DNA of 64,000 nucleotides from Achromobacter kerstersii (GCF_902859595.1 NZ_CADIJQ010000004.1:124001-188000); one strand, 5' to 3'; shown: positions 54,589 to 63,405, counted from the stretch's first letter. The notes: generated by a model from the sequence alone, not told the origin. Translations and numbers: made by a program.

Positions 54589-56274
54589 ATGAACGACACT
54601 CCAACATTGATGACGGGCGGCCAACATGTGGTGCGCGCGCTGCTGGAACACGGCGTGGACACCGTATTCGGCGTTCCTGGCGAAAGCTATCTGGACGTGC
54701 TGAACGCGCTGTACACGGAACGCGACCGAATCCGCCTGGTGTCCTGCCGCCACGAAGGCGCAGCGTCATTCATGGCCGAAGCGCACGGCAAGCTGACGGG
54801 CCGCCCGGGCATCTGCATGGTCACGCGCGGCCCCGGCGCCACCAATGCCAGCATCGGCGTGCAGACGGCGTTCCAGGATTCCACGCCGCTGATCGTGCTG
54901 GTGGGCCAGGTGGGCAACGACATGGTGGAGCGCGAGGCGTTCCAGGAAATCGACTACCGGCGCATGTTTGGGCAGTTCACCAAATGGGTGGCGCAGATCG
55001 ACAGCGCCGCGCGTGTCACCGAATACATGAACCGCGCCTTCTCGGTGGCGATGTCAGGCCGGCCCGGTCCGGTGGTGCTGGCGCTGCCCGAAGACATGCT
55101 GACCGAATTGGCCGCGCCCCAGGACTGCGGGACGATCCAGTTTCCGCAGGCGCACCCGGCACCCGATGCCATGGCCAGCATGCGCGCCCTGCTGGCCGGC
55201 GCGCGGCGGCCGCTGATGATCGTGGGCGGTTCGGGCTGGACCGGCGCGGGTCTGGACAGCTTGGCCCGCTTTGCCAATTTGAACGGCTTGCCCGTGGCGT
55301 GCTCGTTCCGCCGCCAGGACCTGTACGACAATCACCATCCGCAGTACGTGGGCGAAGTGGGCATCGGCATCAATCCGGAATTGGCCGACGCCGTGCGCAA
55401 CGCCGACGTGATCCTGGCGGTGGGCGCGCGCCTGGGCGAAATGGTGACGGGCGGCTATACGCTGCTGCAATCTCCCGTGCCCAAGCAGACGTTGATCCAT
55501 GTGCTGGCCAGCCCGGAAGAGCTGGGCCGGGTGTATCAGCCCACCTTGAAGATACCGTCGGGGCTGGACGCCTTCGCGGATGCGGCCGCCGGACAGGCTC
55601 CGCTGGACGCGGCCCCGTGGCGCGGCTGGCTCGACGCGCTGCGGCAAAGCTACGTGCGCTACACGGAACCGCCCGCAAACTCTCTGCGCATGGACCCGGC
55701 ACGTGTCATCGTCGCCCTGCGCGAGGCGCTGGATGCGCGCGCCATCCTCACCAACGGCGCGGGCAACTACAGCGCCTGGGCGCATCGCTACTACCGTTTC
55801 AGCCATCCCCGCACCCAGCTTGCGCCCACCAGCGGCGCCATGGGCTACGGCGTGCCAGCCGCCATTGCGGCCAAGCTGCGCCACCCCGAACGGCAGGTCG
55901 TCTGCCTGGCCGGCGATGGCTGCTTCCTGATGACCTCGCAGGAGCTGGCCACCGTCAAACAACACCGCCTGGCCATCGTCTTCATCGTGTTCAACAACGG
56001 CATGTACGGCACGATCCGCATGCACCAGGAAGTGAACTACCCGGGCCGGACCATCGGCACGGACCTCTGCAACCCCGACTTCGTGGCCTATGCGGAATCG
56101 TTCGGCGTGCCCGCCGAACGCGTCGACAGCCACGAGAGCTTCGCGCCCGCCTTGACGCGGGCGCTGGACAGCGGTTCTCCCTATCTGATCGAACTCAGCC
56201 TGGACCCCGAGGTGATCACGCCTCGGTCCACCCTGACCAGCTTGCGCGAAAAGGCGCAACTTGCCGCATCCTGA
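54589..56274 (+). CDS. Thiamine diphosphate-dependent enzyme (acetolactate synthase-like)
   Basis: 561 residues. The N-terminal PYR domain has the catalytic-site Glu region (FGVPGESYLDVLNAL, SCRHEGAASFMAEAHGKLTG). The central domain has RRPLMIVGGSGWTGAGLD. The C-terminal PP domain has the ThDP motif GDGCFLMTSQELATVKQHRL ending in NNGMYG. It resembles IlvB-type proteins but lacks a small-subunit partner, so it is probably a specialised 2-oxo-acid decarboxylase or carboligase. Cotranscribed with the Bug receptor; the substrate is unknown. Confidence 0.88.
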   Translation: MNDTPTLMTGGQHVVRALLEHGVDTVFGVPGESYLDVLNALYTERDRIRLVSCRHEGAASFMAEAHGKLTGRPGICMVTRGPGATNASIGVQTAFQDSTPLIVLVGQVGNDMVEREAFQEIDYRRMFGQFTKWVAQIDSAARVTEYMNRAFSVAMSGRPGPVVLALPEDMLTELAAPQDCGTIQFPQAHPAPDAMASMRALLAGARRPLMIVGGSGWTGAGLDSLARFANLNGLPVACSFRRQDLYDNHHPQYVGEVGIGINPELADAVRNADVILAVGARLGEMVTGGYTLLQSPVPKQTLIHVLASPEELGRVYQPTLKIPSGLDAFADAAAGQAPLDAAPWRGWLDALRQSYVRYTEPPANSLRMDPARVIVALREALDARAILTNGAGNYSAWAHRYYRFSHPRTQLAPTSGAMGYGVPAAIAAKLRHPERQVVCLAGDGCFLMTSQELATVKQHRLAIVFIVFNNGMYGTIRMHQEVNYPGRTIGTDLCNPDFVAYAESFGVPAERVDSHESFAPALTRALDSGSPYLIELSLDPEVITPRSTLTSLREKAQLAAS

Positions 56275-56359
56275 AGTCCAGGATCGGACTGCCGCGCGCC
56301 AGCCGCAAGCACGGCGCGCGGCGCCCACATAAAAAAATATCCAATACTGGAGAGAGACT

Positions 56360-57361
56360 ATGAATACCCCCCTGCCGCCCCTGCGGCGGCTGGCCGCGGC
56401 CGCGATGCTGGCCACCGCGACCCTTAGCGCCACATCGTTCGCGGCATCGCCCGCCGCCACCGCCAGCTATCCCGAACGCCCCCTGCGCATCATCGTGCCC
56501 TTCGCCGCGGGCGGTGCCACCGACGTCATCGCGCGCACCGTGGCGCAATCCATGGCCACCCGCCTGGGCCAGCCGGTGGTGGTGGAGAACAAAGCCGGCG
56601 CCAACGGCAACATCGGCGCCGTCATGGCAGCGCGCGCTGAACCCGACGGCTACACCCTGCTGATGGCCACGTCCAGCCACGCCATCAATTCCACGCTGTA
56701 TCACAAGCTGGACTACAGCCTGACAGGCGACTTCGCTGGCCTGTCGAACCTGGCGTCGGTGCCCTTGCTGCTGGTGGTGAACCCGTCGGTGCCGGCCAAG
56801 ACGCCCGAAGAGCTGGCCGCGTACGCCAAGGCCAACGGCAACCGCGTGAACTACGCCTCGGGCGGCACCGGTACGGCGTCGCACCTGGCGGGCGCGCAGT
56901 TCAATTCGCTGGCCGGCGCGCAGATGACGCATGTGCCCTACAAAGGGGGTTCGCAAGCGCTCAATGACCTGATGGGCGGCCAAGTCCAGATCATGTTCGC
57001 GAACCTGCCCGAAGTGCTGTCGCAGGTGCAAGCCGGCCGCCTGACGCCCATCGCCGTCACGGGCCAGCAGCGCCACGCCTCTCTGCCCAACGTGCCGGCG
57101 TTTTCCGAAACGTCTTACCCGGCCATGAACGCCCGCTCCTGGTTCGGCCTCTTTGTGCCCGCGGCCACGCCGGCGCCCGTGGTGGAAAAGCTGTCGCAGG
57201 CCATCACCCAGGGTGTGGCCGACCCCGCCGTGCAGGACAAGCTGAAAGGGCTGGGCGCCGACCCCGTCGGCGACGGCCATGCCGCCTTCCAGCAATACGT
57301 GAACCAGGAAGTGGCGCGCTGGAGCGTGCTGGTGAAACAGTCCGGGGCCACGGCCGAATGA
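56360..57361 (+). CDS. Bug-family tripartite tricarboxylate transporter substrate-binding protein
   Basis: 333 residues with GGAGAGAGAC before ATG 56360. Signal peptide with cut near FAASP. Bug fold motifs: LRIIVPFAAGGATDVIARTV, PVVVENKAGANGNIGAVMAA, VPYKGGSQALNDLMGGQ, GLFVPAATPAPVVEKLSQAI. It is expected to bring a carboxylate substrate for the TPP enzyme upstream, but no membrane TctAB genes are present. Confidence 0.92.
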   Translation: MNTPLPPLRRLAAAAMLATATLSATSFAASPAATASYPERPLRIIVPFAAGGATDVIARTVAQSMATRLGQPVVVENKAGANGNIGAVMAARAEPDGYTLLMATSSHAINSTLYHKLDYSLTGDFAGLSNLASVPLLLVVNPSVPAKTPEELAAYAKANGNRVNYASGGTGTASHLAGAQFNSLAGAQMTHVPYKGGSQALNDLMGGQVQIMFANLPEVLSQVQAGRLTPIAVTGQQRHASLPNVPAFSETSYPAMNARSWFGLFVPAATPAPVVEKLSQAITQGVADPAVQDKLKGLGADPVGDGHAAFQQYVNQEVARWSVLVKQSGATAE

Positions 57362-57396
57362 CGATCCCCCTTCGCAACACTCATTAAGGAAACCCC

Positions 57397-57714
57397 ATGC
57401 TTTACGACGTACGTACCTACACCTGCCGCGCCGGCACCATCCGGAAGCATCTGGCGCTTTATGCGGAGCACGGCTATGAAGTGCAAAGCCGCCACCTCGG
57501 CAAACCCCTGGCCTACATGCAGACCGAGACGGGCGACGTCAACAGCTACATGCACATCTGGGTCTATGACAGCGCCGCCGACCGCGAAGCCAAGCGCCAG
57601 GCGCTGCAGAAAGACCCCGACTGGGCCACCTACCTGACCAAGAGCGCCGACGCCGGCTATCTGATCCGCCAGGAAAACCGGCTCATGACGCCCACGGCGT
57701 TCTTCCGGCCGTAA
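57397..57714 (+). CDS. NIPSNAP family protein
   Basis: 105 residues; AAGGAA before ATG 57397. The N-terminus LYDVRTYTCRAGTIRKHLAL is the NIPSNAP signature, followed by YMQTETGDVNSYMHIWVYDS and REAKRQALQKDPDWATYLTK. Ferredoxin-like (dimeric alpha-beta barrel) fold. Its role beside a TPP enzyme and Bug receptor is unclear, but such small proteins often accompany catabolic enzymes. Last gene of the unit. Confidence 0.88.
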   Translation: MLYDVRTYTCRAGTIRKHLALYAEHGYEVQSRHLGKPLAYMQTETGDVNSYMHIWVYDSAADREAKRQALQKDPDWATYLTKSADAGYLIRQENRLMTPTAFFRP

Positions 57715-57776
57715 AGCCCATCCGCGTCGGCGCAAAGCGTGCTTGAACCGCTGCGGGCCGACGCCTTCCCGACGAT

Positions 57777-57795
57777 TGTTGCCAATGCGGCAACA
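57777..57795. other. Inverted repeat after the NIPSNAP gene
   Basis: TGTTGCC-AATGC-GGCAACA is a perfect 7+5+7 repeat with no T run after it. It may be an operator for the following carboxymuconolactone decarboxylase-like gene or a weak terminator. Confidence 0.4.
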
Positions 57796-57919
57796 TCATG
57801 GTCCCTTGGCCGGGCCTACTCCTGATTTCCCTGCGCACCTACGATTTGGGCGTTGTTCAAACACGCGCCGCGCCCGGCCCAGCATTGCCGGGACACGCAA
57901 ATCCATCGAGGGAGTCACC

Positions 57920-58399
57920 ATGAGTCAACGTCTAAACGCTTTCGCGCAATCGCCCGAGCTGTTCAAGAAATTCGTCGAATTCGGCATGCTCTTGAAGTCG
58001 GGCACCATCGAGCAGCCCATCCTGGACTTGGTCGAGATCCGCGCCTCGCAGATCAACGGCTGCGGCTTCTGCCTGGACATGCATGTGAAGCAGGCCAAGA
58101 TCCACGGTGAACGCGAACTGCGCCTGCACCATGTTGCGATCTGGCGTGAATCCACCGAGTTCTCGCCGCGCGAACGCGCCTGCCTGGCGTGGACCGAGGC
58201 GCTGACCACCCTGGGCGCGCAGGGCGTGCCCGACGACATCTATGAGCGCGTCCGGACCCAGCTATCCGAAAAGGAAATCTCGGACCTCAGCTTCGCCGTC
58301 ATGGCGATCAATGGCTGGAATCGCCTGAACGTCGCATTCCGGACCGTCCCCGGATCGGCCGACAAGGCGTACGGCCTGGACAAGGCCAAGTTCAACTAA
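57920..58399 (+). CDS. Carboxymuconolactone decarboxylase/AhpD-like protein
   Basis: 159 residues; GGGAG before ATG 57920. The AhpD-type CxxC is C48-x-x-C51 (INGCGFCLDMHVKQA) with the downstream His and Glu typical of the family. AhpD-like proteins are peroxidases or decarboxylases acting with thiol or lactone substrates. It is the first of two genes (10-bp gap to the next) that match the carboxymuconolactone decarboxylase-oxidoreductase-epimerase genes reported beside ECF41 sigma factors; see 61073-61951. Confidence 0.87.
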   Translation: MSQRLNAFAQSPELFKKFVEFGMLLKSGTIEQPILDLVEIRASQINGCGFCLDMHVKQAKIHGERELRLHHVAIWRESTEFSPRERACLAWTEALTTLGAQGVPDDIYERVRTQLSEKEISDLSFAVMAINGWNRLNVAFRTVPGSADKAYGLDKAKFN

Positions 58400-58408
58400 G
58401 GACGCATC

Positions 58409-59164
58409 ATGAAAATCCTGGTTATCGGCGGGACGGGCCTGATCGGCTCCAAACTCGTCAAGCTGCTCACGGCGCGCGGCCACGACGCCACGGCTGCGTC
58501 GCCGGCCACTGGCGTCAATACGATCACCGGCGAAGGCCTGGATGAAGCGCTCGCGGGCGTGGACACGGTGGTCGACGTGGCCAACTCGCCCTCGTTCGAA
58601 GACAAGGCCGTGCTGGAGTTCTTTCAGGTCTCGGGGCGCAATCTGTTGGCGGCAGAAGCCCGGGCCGGCGTGCGGCACCACGTCGCGCTATCGGTGGTTG
58701 GCACGCACCGCCTGGCTGAAAGCGGATACTTCCGCGGCAAGATTGCACAGGAAGCGCTGATCGTCGCGGCCGGCATTCCGTACACCATCGTCCACAGCAC
58801 GCAGTTCTTTGAATTCCTGGGCGGCATCGTGCAATCGGGCACGCAGGGCGACGACGTGCTGCTGTCACCCGCCTTCGTGCAGCCGATCGCGTCCGACGAC
58901 GTGGCCCTGGCCATGGCTGACGCCACGCTGGCAGCGCCGGTGAACGGCACGGTGGAAATCGCCGGGCCCGAGCGGGTGCGCCTGGCCGAGCTGGCGCAAC
59001 GCTACCTGCGCAAAACCGGCGACGCGCGCAACGTGCGGGCAGACCCCGGCGCCCGTTATTTCGGCGCCTTGCTCGACGACGACACGCTTGTGCCAGGCCC
59101 CGGTCCGTGGCTGGGCAAGATCAACGTCGAAACCTGGTTCAGCCGGTCGGGCGCAAAAAAGTAG
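58409..59164 (+). CDS. NmrA-like NAD(P)-binding oxidoreductase
   Basis: 251 residues. Rossmann start MKILVIGGTGLIGSKLVKLL with GGTGxxG, then VDVANSPSFEDKAVLEFF and VRHHVALSVVGTHRLAESGY. The Tyr of the active site is followed by FRGKIAQE, consistent with Y-x-x-x-K (YFRGK). The C-terminal lid is NmrA/NADH-flavin-reductase-like. Overlaps the 3' end of the convergent lysR by 26 bases. Confidence 0.87.
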   Translation: MKILVIGGTGLIGSKLVKLLTARGHDATAASPATGVNTITGEGLDEALAGVDTVVDVANSPSFEDKAVLEFFQVSGRNLLAAEARAGVRHHVALSVVGTHRLAESGYFRGKIAQEALIVAAGIPYTIVHSTQFFEFLGGIVQSGTQGDDVLLSPAFVQPIASDDVALAMADATLAAPVNGTVEIAGPERVRLAELAQRYLRKTGDARNVRADPGARYFGALLDDDTLVPGPGPWLGKINVETWFSRSGAKK

Positions 59165-60194
59165 TGTCAGGCACGCGCCCCGTCATGCCCAAAGCAGTGG
59201 CCGAGGAACTGATCTGCATATCCTGCGCACGGATACCGTCAGTCATGTAGTCAATGAAGACGCGCATGCGCGCCGGCAAGTGCTCGCGGCTGAGGAAGCA
59301 CAGGTAATGTCCGCGGTCATCCGGCGCGTATTGCGGCAGGCAGGCGACCAGGCTGCCCGCGCGCAAGTGATCGCAGACCTGGTAGCCCGCCATTTGCGCA
59401 ATGCCGTGGCCGTCCAGCACCGATTGCAGCACCAGATCGGCATCGTTGAACGTCAGCATGGCGGGCGGCGTCACCTTGCGCAACTGGCCGCCCACCTTGA
59501 ATTCCCATTCGTAGACTCGCCCCGACGCGAACAGAAAGTTCACGCCATGATGGCCGGCGATGGCTTCGACGCTGTCTGGCAGACCGTGCCTGGCCACATA
59601 GGCGGGCGACGCGCACAACATCATTGGCATCGGAATCACCTTCTTGGCGATCACGCGACTGTCTTCCATCCGGCCGTTGCGGAACGACACGTCGACGCGG
59701 TCGGTGGTGAAGTCGGTTGGCCCATCGTCAAGCAACAGCTCGACCGAGATGTTCGGGTAGGCCTGCCGGAATCCGTGAAGCAGCGGCGCAACAACTTTGC
59801 GGCCGAAGCCCACCGTGGCGCACACGCGCAATTGCCCCGAGGGCGGCCCCTCACGCAGGTCGCGCATGTCGTCCAGCGCCCGGATGATCCGGCCCACGCC
59901 CGGATGGCACTCGTCATAGAAACGTTGGCCCTCGGCAGTCAACGACGTGCTGCGCGTCGTGCGCACGAAGAGCCGGATGCCCAGTTGATCTTCCAGCTTT
60001 TGCACACTGCGGCTGACGGCCGACCGGCCGATGCCCAGCCGGTCGCCGGCCTTGGCGAAGTTGCCTTCCACGGCGACGGCGATGAACGCCATGACGCCGG
60101 CATAGCTGGTGGCGAAGCTGTCGGCCAGGGAATCCGGGCCATTGGCCGGAATGGCCGGGCGGATGGCGGGGGAGTCGGAGAGGGGTGGCGGCAT
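59139..60194 (-). CDS. LysR-family regulator with a candidate ECF41 promoter
   Basis: 351 residues from ATG 60194. HTH: FIAVAVEGNFAKAGDRLGIG, RSAVSRSVQKLEDQLGIRLF. The effector domain is of the LysR_substrate type (LRVCATVGFGRKVVAPLLHG, VSFRNGRMEDSRVIAKKV). It lies opposite the CMD/NmrA pair, which is the natural target, and a TGTCACA-N16-CGTC element sits 38 bp upstream. Confidence 0.87.
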   Translation of the reverse strand: MPPPLSDSPAIRPAIPANGPDSLADSFATSYAGVMAFIAVAVEGNFAKAGDRLGIGRSAVSRSVQKLEDQLGIRLFVRTTRSTSLTAEGQRFYDECHPGVGRIIRALDDMRDLREGPPSGQLRVCATVGFGRKVVAPLLHGFRQAYPNISVELLLDDGPTDFTTDRVDVSFRNGRMEDSRVIAKKVIPMPMMLCASPAYVARHGLPDSVEAIAGHHGVNFLFASGRVYEWEFKVGGQLRKVTPPAMLTFNDADLVLQSVLDGHGIAQMAGYQVCDHLRAGSLVACLPQYAPDDRGHYLCFLSREHLPARMRVFIDYMTDGIRAQDMQISSSATALGMTGRVPDTTFLRPTG

Positions 60195-60231
60195 TTGGGC
60201 GGCGTCGCAAGTAGGTTGATCCTACTGTTAA

Positions 60232-60258
60232 GACGGCGCACCGGACCATTCTGTGACA
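60232..60258 (-). promoter_or_regulatory. ECF41-type promoter of lysR
   Basis: On the minus strand TGTCACA (60258-60252), a 16-base spacer and CGTC (60235-60232) match the ECF41 promoter motif as I recall it. A transcript would start about 30 bp before the lysR ATG. The ECF41 gene itself is 900 bp away. Confidence 0.6.
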
Positions 60259-60289
60259 TTGAACGCAAAAAAAGTGGCGCCCCCTGGAG

Positions 60290-60318
60290 AAAAGCCGCGC
60301 TTGCCGCGCAAGCGCGGC
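60290..60318 (-). terminator. Intrinsic terminator after the cupin gene
   Basis: GCCGCGCTTG-CCGCG-CAAGCGCGGC is a perfect 10-bp stem with a 5-base loop. On the minus strand it is followed by TTTTCTCC, so it ends the cupin transcript before the lysR promoter. Confidence 0.75.
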
Positions 60319-60332
60319 CAGGCGTCGCGAGC

Positions 60333-60476
60333 CGGGGGCTGGGGGCTGGGGGCTGGGGGCTGGGGACTGGGGACTGGGGGCCGGGGACTGGGGGCCGGGG
60401 GCCGGGGGCCGGGGGCCGGGGGCTGAGGCCGGGGCCGCGAGCCGGGGCCGGGGCCCAGGGCCGGGGGCCGGGGGGG
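60333..60476. repeat. G-rich tandem array (GGGGGCT/GGGGGCC units)
   Basis: About 140 bp of near-continuous G tracts of three to six separated by CT, CC or ACT. The plus strand can form G-quadruplexes. On the minus strand the cupin transcript 3' region is correspondingly C-rich. With the lysR promoter and the terminator at 60290-60318, it explains the gene-free stretch 60195-60500. Confidence 0.85.
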
Positions 60477-60500
60477 CCGAAAATCGTCGTCGTTCGTCCC

Positions 60501-60920
60501 CTATTTCACCAACGTCAGGACAGGCGCCCCCTGCTTCTTGATCAGGACAACCAGAAACTTGGCGGGCTGCGTCTGACTGGCGTTGCGGCCCACGGTGTGA
60601 ACGTCGTGCGGGCCTTCGTAGAATGTCTGGCCAGGGGTCAGCGTCACTTCCTTGCCGCCCTTGACCTGCATCACGATGCTGCCCTCAAGCACATAGACGA
60701 AGCTGTAGGCGTCGTGGCGGTGGATCGGGTCGGCCGCGCCGGGCGGGTAGTCGACGACGATCATCAGCGCATCCTTGCCCGGAATGTCCGGCAAGTCCTT
60801 GCTCATCAACTCAGTGACGATGGCGTCGGCCGGTGCGGCACCGGACGCGGCGTGGGCAAACGGGCTTAACAGCACGCCTGCGGCGAGAAAGGGCGACGCG
60901 AACTTCGTGATCTTTGACAT
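60501..60920 (-). CDS. Periplasmic cupin-domain protein
   Basis: 139 residues from ATG 60920. Signal peptide MSKITKFASPFLAAGVLLSP. Cupin motifs: DPIHRHDAYSFVYVLEGSIV (two His, Glu-side chain region) and TPGQTFYEGPHDVHTV. Single domain. It lies downstream of the ECF41 gene on the same strand (gap about 150 bp) and may be cotranscribed. Substrate unknown. Confidence 0.85.
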   Translation of the reverse strand: MSKITKFASPFLAAGVLLSPFAHAASGAAPADAIVTELMSKDLPDIPGKDALMIVVDYPPGAADPIHRHDAYSFVYVLEGSIVMQVKGGKEVTLTPGQTFYEGPHDVHTVGRNASQTQPAKFLVVLIKKQGAPVLTLVK

Positions 60921-61032
60921 GGCCAGTCCTTGGCAACGAGTAGGGCCCCCCATCGTAGGAATACCGGCCACGCGGCGGTAGGTCCGCGCAGGGGATCACC
61001 ATGTTGCCGCGCAGGCACCAACGCCCGCGCAC

Positions 61033-61088
61033 AATGCCGGTATCAGCCTTGCGAAAGCCCAGAATGCCGGTATCAGCCTTGCGAAAGC
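61033..61088. repeat. 30-bp duplication of the ECF41 gene end
   Basis: AATGCCGGTATCAGCCTTGC and the following six bases occur at 61033-61058 and again at 61063-61088; the second copy contains the ECF41 stop codon (61073-61075) and its last codons. Confidence 0.88.
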
Positions 61089-61951
61089 GCCGCCGACATG
61101 CGCGCGAGCTTGTCCGGATTGCGCTGCACCAAGACTCGCGTCAGACGCTCACCATCGGTTTCGAAGGCCATCACCGATTCAAGGTGACCTTCAATGAAAC
61201 GCAACAGGGTCCATTGGCCATTTACCTGAACGACTTCGGCGCGCAGGCCGTCGCGGAAGCGGCGCTTGCCAGCGTAGAACAGCTGCGCCAGGCGTTTTCC
61301 GCCCACCAGACTGGCAAAGCTGGATACCTTGCCGCCGCCGTCGCCAATCAGTTCGGCGTCGTCGCTCAATAGCGCATGCAGGCCATGGAAATCGCTGCGC
61401 TGCATCGCGTCGGCAAATGCGTGCAGCAGGCGTTGCAATGTCGCGCGCGGCACGGCCTGACGAGGAGCGCCCTGGCTCAACTGCTGCTTGGCCCGCCGCA
61501 CGAGTTGACGCACGGCAGGCTGCGTCTTGTCCAGCGTCTGCGCGATGTCTTCATAGTCGGCGTCAAAGACTTCCCGCATCAGGAAAGCCGCGCGGGCGTC
61601 CGGCGACAAGCGCTCCAGCATGTACAGAAAAGCCACCGACACGTCGTCGGCTTGCTCATGGATCTGTTCGGGCGTGGCTGGCGCGGCCATCAGCATCGGC
61701 TCGGGCAGCCAGACCCCCACGTAATTCTCCCGCTCGGCCTTGGCCGCACGCAGGCGGTCGACGGACAAGCGAGTGGTGACGGTGACCAGCCACGCTTCGG
61801 CGTTCCGAACCGCCGAACGGTCTGTGCCATCCCAGCGCAACCAGGCTTCCTGCACAACGTCTTCCGCCTCGGCAACAGCACCAAGCATGCGGTAGGCGAT
61901 CGCGTACAGGCGAGGACGGTGACGCTCGAAGAGGAGCACGGAGTCGGTCAT
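61073..61951 (-). CDS. ECF41-type sigma factor with fused C-terminal SnoaL-like domain
   Basis: 292 residues from ATG 61951. Region 2: YAIAYRMLGAVAEAEDVVQE. Region 4: LSPDARAAFLMREVFDADYE, DIAQTLDKTQPAVRQLVRRA. Diagnostic ECF41 elements are present: WLPEP in the inter-domain linker (W81), DGGGK at residues 204-208 and NPDKL near the C-terminus, within a SnoaL_2-like domain. In this family the C-terminal domain replaces an anti-sigma factor and tunes promoter activity. The CMD and oxidoreductase genes nearby fit the known genomic context. It probably drives lysR through the TGTCACA-N16-CGTC site. Confidence 0.9.
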   Translation of the reverse strand: MTDSVLLFERHRPRLYAIAYRMLGAVAEAEDVVQEAWLRWDGTDRSAVRNAEAWLVTVTTRLSVDRLRAAKAERENYVGVWLPEPMLMAAPATPEQIHEQADDVSVAFLYMLERLSPDARAAFLMREVFDADYEDIAQTLDKTQPAVRQLVRRAKQQLSQGAPRQAVPRATLQRLLHAFADAMQRSDFHGLHALLSDDAELIGDGGGKVSSFASLVGGKRLAQLFYAGKRRFRDGLRAEVVQVNGQWTLLRFIEGHLESVMAFETDGERLTRVLVQRNPDKLARMSAALSQG

Positions 61952-62171
61952 GGAGGGGGGCAACGCCACGCAAGGCGGCACAGGAAGAAAAGTATTTTGC
62001 CGTAGCAGTGTGGCGGCGACAAGGACGATGCGCCGGCGCCGCGCCGCTGCGTATCCCTGCGTATTGGTGCGCGCTGCACAACAGCGTGCTTCCCGCTGAG
62101 GATCTACCGCGTGGCGGGGGGCAGACCTAGGATGCCCACTCCAGTACGGCCCTCAATCAGGAGAACTCGCT

Positions 62172-63089
62172 ATGCTTTCCACAGACCACACGTTGCATCC
62201 CAGCCCCCTCAAGCCCATCGACATGGTCCCCTCCCGCTACGCGGTGCAGGTGGGTGATATCGACGCGCTGGTGGTCAGCGATGGCGTGCTGCCGTTGCCC
62301 ACCGCCACGATGGCCACCAATGCCGACCCGGCCGACTTGGCCGATTGGCTGAGCCACATGTTCATGCCGCCCAACGCGTTCGACTGGCCCCTGAACGTGA
62401 TGGTGGCCCGTAGCGCGGGTCAGACGATCCTTATCGACGCAGGGCTCGGCGGGCAGTTCCCGGGCTTTCCGCGCGCCGGCCAATTCCCCCAGCGCCTGGC
62501 GTCCGCCGGCATCGCCCTGGAGTCCGTGACGGACGTGATCATCACCCACATGCACATGGACCACGTGGGCGGGTTGCTGGTCGCCGGCGTGAAAGAACGC
62601 TTGCGTCCGGACGTGCGCATCCACGTGTCGGCAACCGAAGTCGCGTTCTGGACGTCGCCCGATTTCACGCACACCGTCATGCCCAAGCCGGTGCCCGACG
62701 TGCTCCGATCCACCGCCACGGCCTTCTACAACGAATACCGCGACCGGCTGTGCATCTTCGAAGACACGCATGAAGTCGCGCCCGGTGTGATCGTGCGCCT
62801 GACAGGCGGCCATACCCCGGGGCACAGCGTGGTCGACCTGGTGTCAGGCGGCGAGCGCCTGACCTTTGCAGGCGACGCCATGTTCCCGGTGGGGTTTGAC
62901 CACCCCGACTGGCACAACGGCTTCGAGCATGACCCCGAAGAGGCAGCGCGCGTCCGCATCGGCCTCTTTCAAGAGTTGGCCGAAAACGGCGGGCTGCTGG
63001 TCGCTGCCCATTTGCCGTTCCCGTCCGTCGGCCGGGTCGCCGTCAATGGCGACGCCTTCCGCTGGGTTCCGGTCATTTGGGATTACTGA
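62172..63089 (+). CDS. MBL-fold metallo-hydrolase
   Basis: 305 residues; AGGAG before ATG 62172. Zinc-binding motif HMHMDHVGG (HxHxDH) with LTGGHTPGHS and FAGDAMFPVGFDHPDWHNGF downstream. The protein matches the quorum-quenching-lactonase/beta-lactamase-like family. No signal peptide. It is divergent from the ECF41 gene; no ECF41 promoter was seen in the shared gap. Confidence 0.88.
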   Translation: MLSTDHTLHPSPLKPIDMVPSRYAVQVGDIDALVVSDGVLPLPTATMATNADPADLADWLSHMFMPPNAFDWPLNVMVARSAGQTILIDAGLGGQFPGFPRAGQFPQRLASAGIALESVTDVIITHMHMDHVGGLLVAGVKERLRPDVRIHVSATEVAFWTSPDFTHTVMPKPVPDVLRSTATAFYNEYRDRLCIFEDTHEVAPGVIVRLTGGHTPGHSVVDLVSGGERLTFAGDAMFPVGFDHPDWHNGFEHDPEEAARVRIGLFQELAENGGLLVAAHLPFPSVGRVAVNGDAFRWVPVIWDY

Positions 63090-63280
63090 CCCGAGCCACC
63101 TGACACCGGGCGCGGGGCTTCACGGCTGCCGATTTCCATGACGGGACGCGGCAGCTCACCGGCTGGCTCCAGAACAGCCTCCAGCGCCGCGCGCGTGGTT
63201 GAAGCCGCCTCCCGCTGCAACAAGGGCGCATCCTGCAGCGCCGACTGCGGCACGCTGTGATCTGCCCACGCCGCAGGCAC
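63083..63280 (-). pseudogene. Remnant of a LysR-family regulator
   Basis: About 65 codons are open from a GTG at 63280 to the stop at 63083. Residues REAASTTRAALEAVLEP and RPVMEIGSREA recall the LysR effector-domain stretch that normally continues REAVxxAVAxGxGIG. That continuation is absent here. No HTH part remains. The piece overlaps the end of the MBL gene by 7 bases. The rest of the stretch 63090-63405 shows no gene. Confidence 0.4.
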
Positions 63281-63405
63281 GGTCTCCGTTTGGTAAGGAA
63301 TGGTCGAATTTGAGCCGAGCGCGGTTACGTGGTGGCGACGATTTCCTAGGAGTTGATCGTCTTTACTGCCGGTTTTTTCGGAAGATCCCCTGATCGCTCA
63401 GTGAT

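Noticed and set aside
55054..56460. 468-codon minus-strand open frame opposite the TPP enzyme
   Set aside because: High-GC antisense frame without domains; the TPP enzyme has full ThDP motifs.
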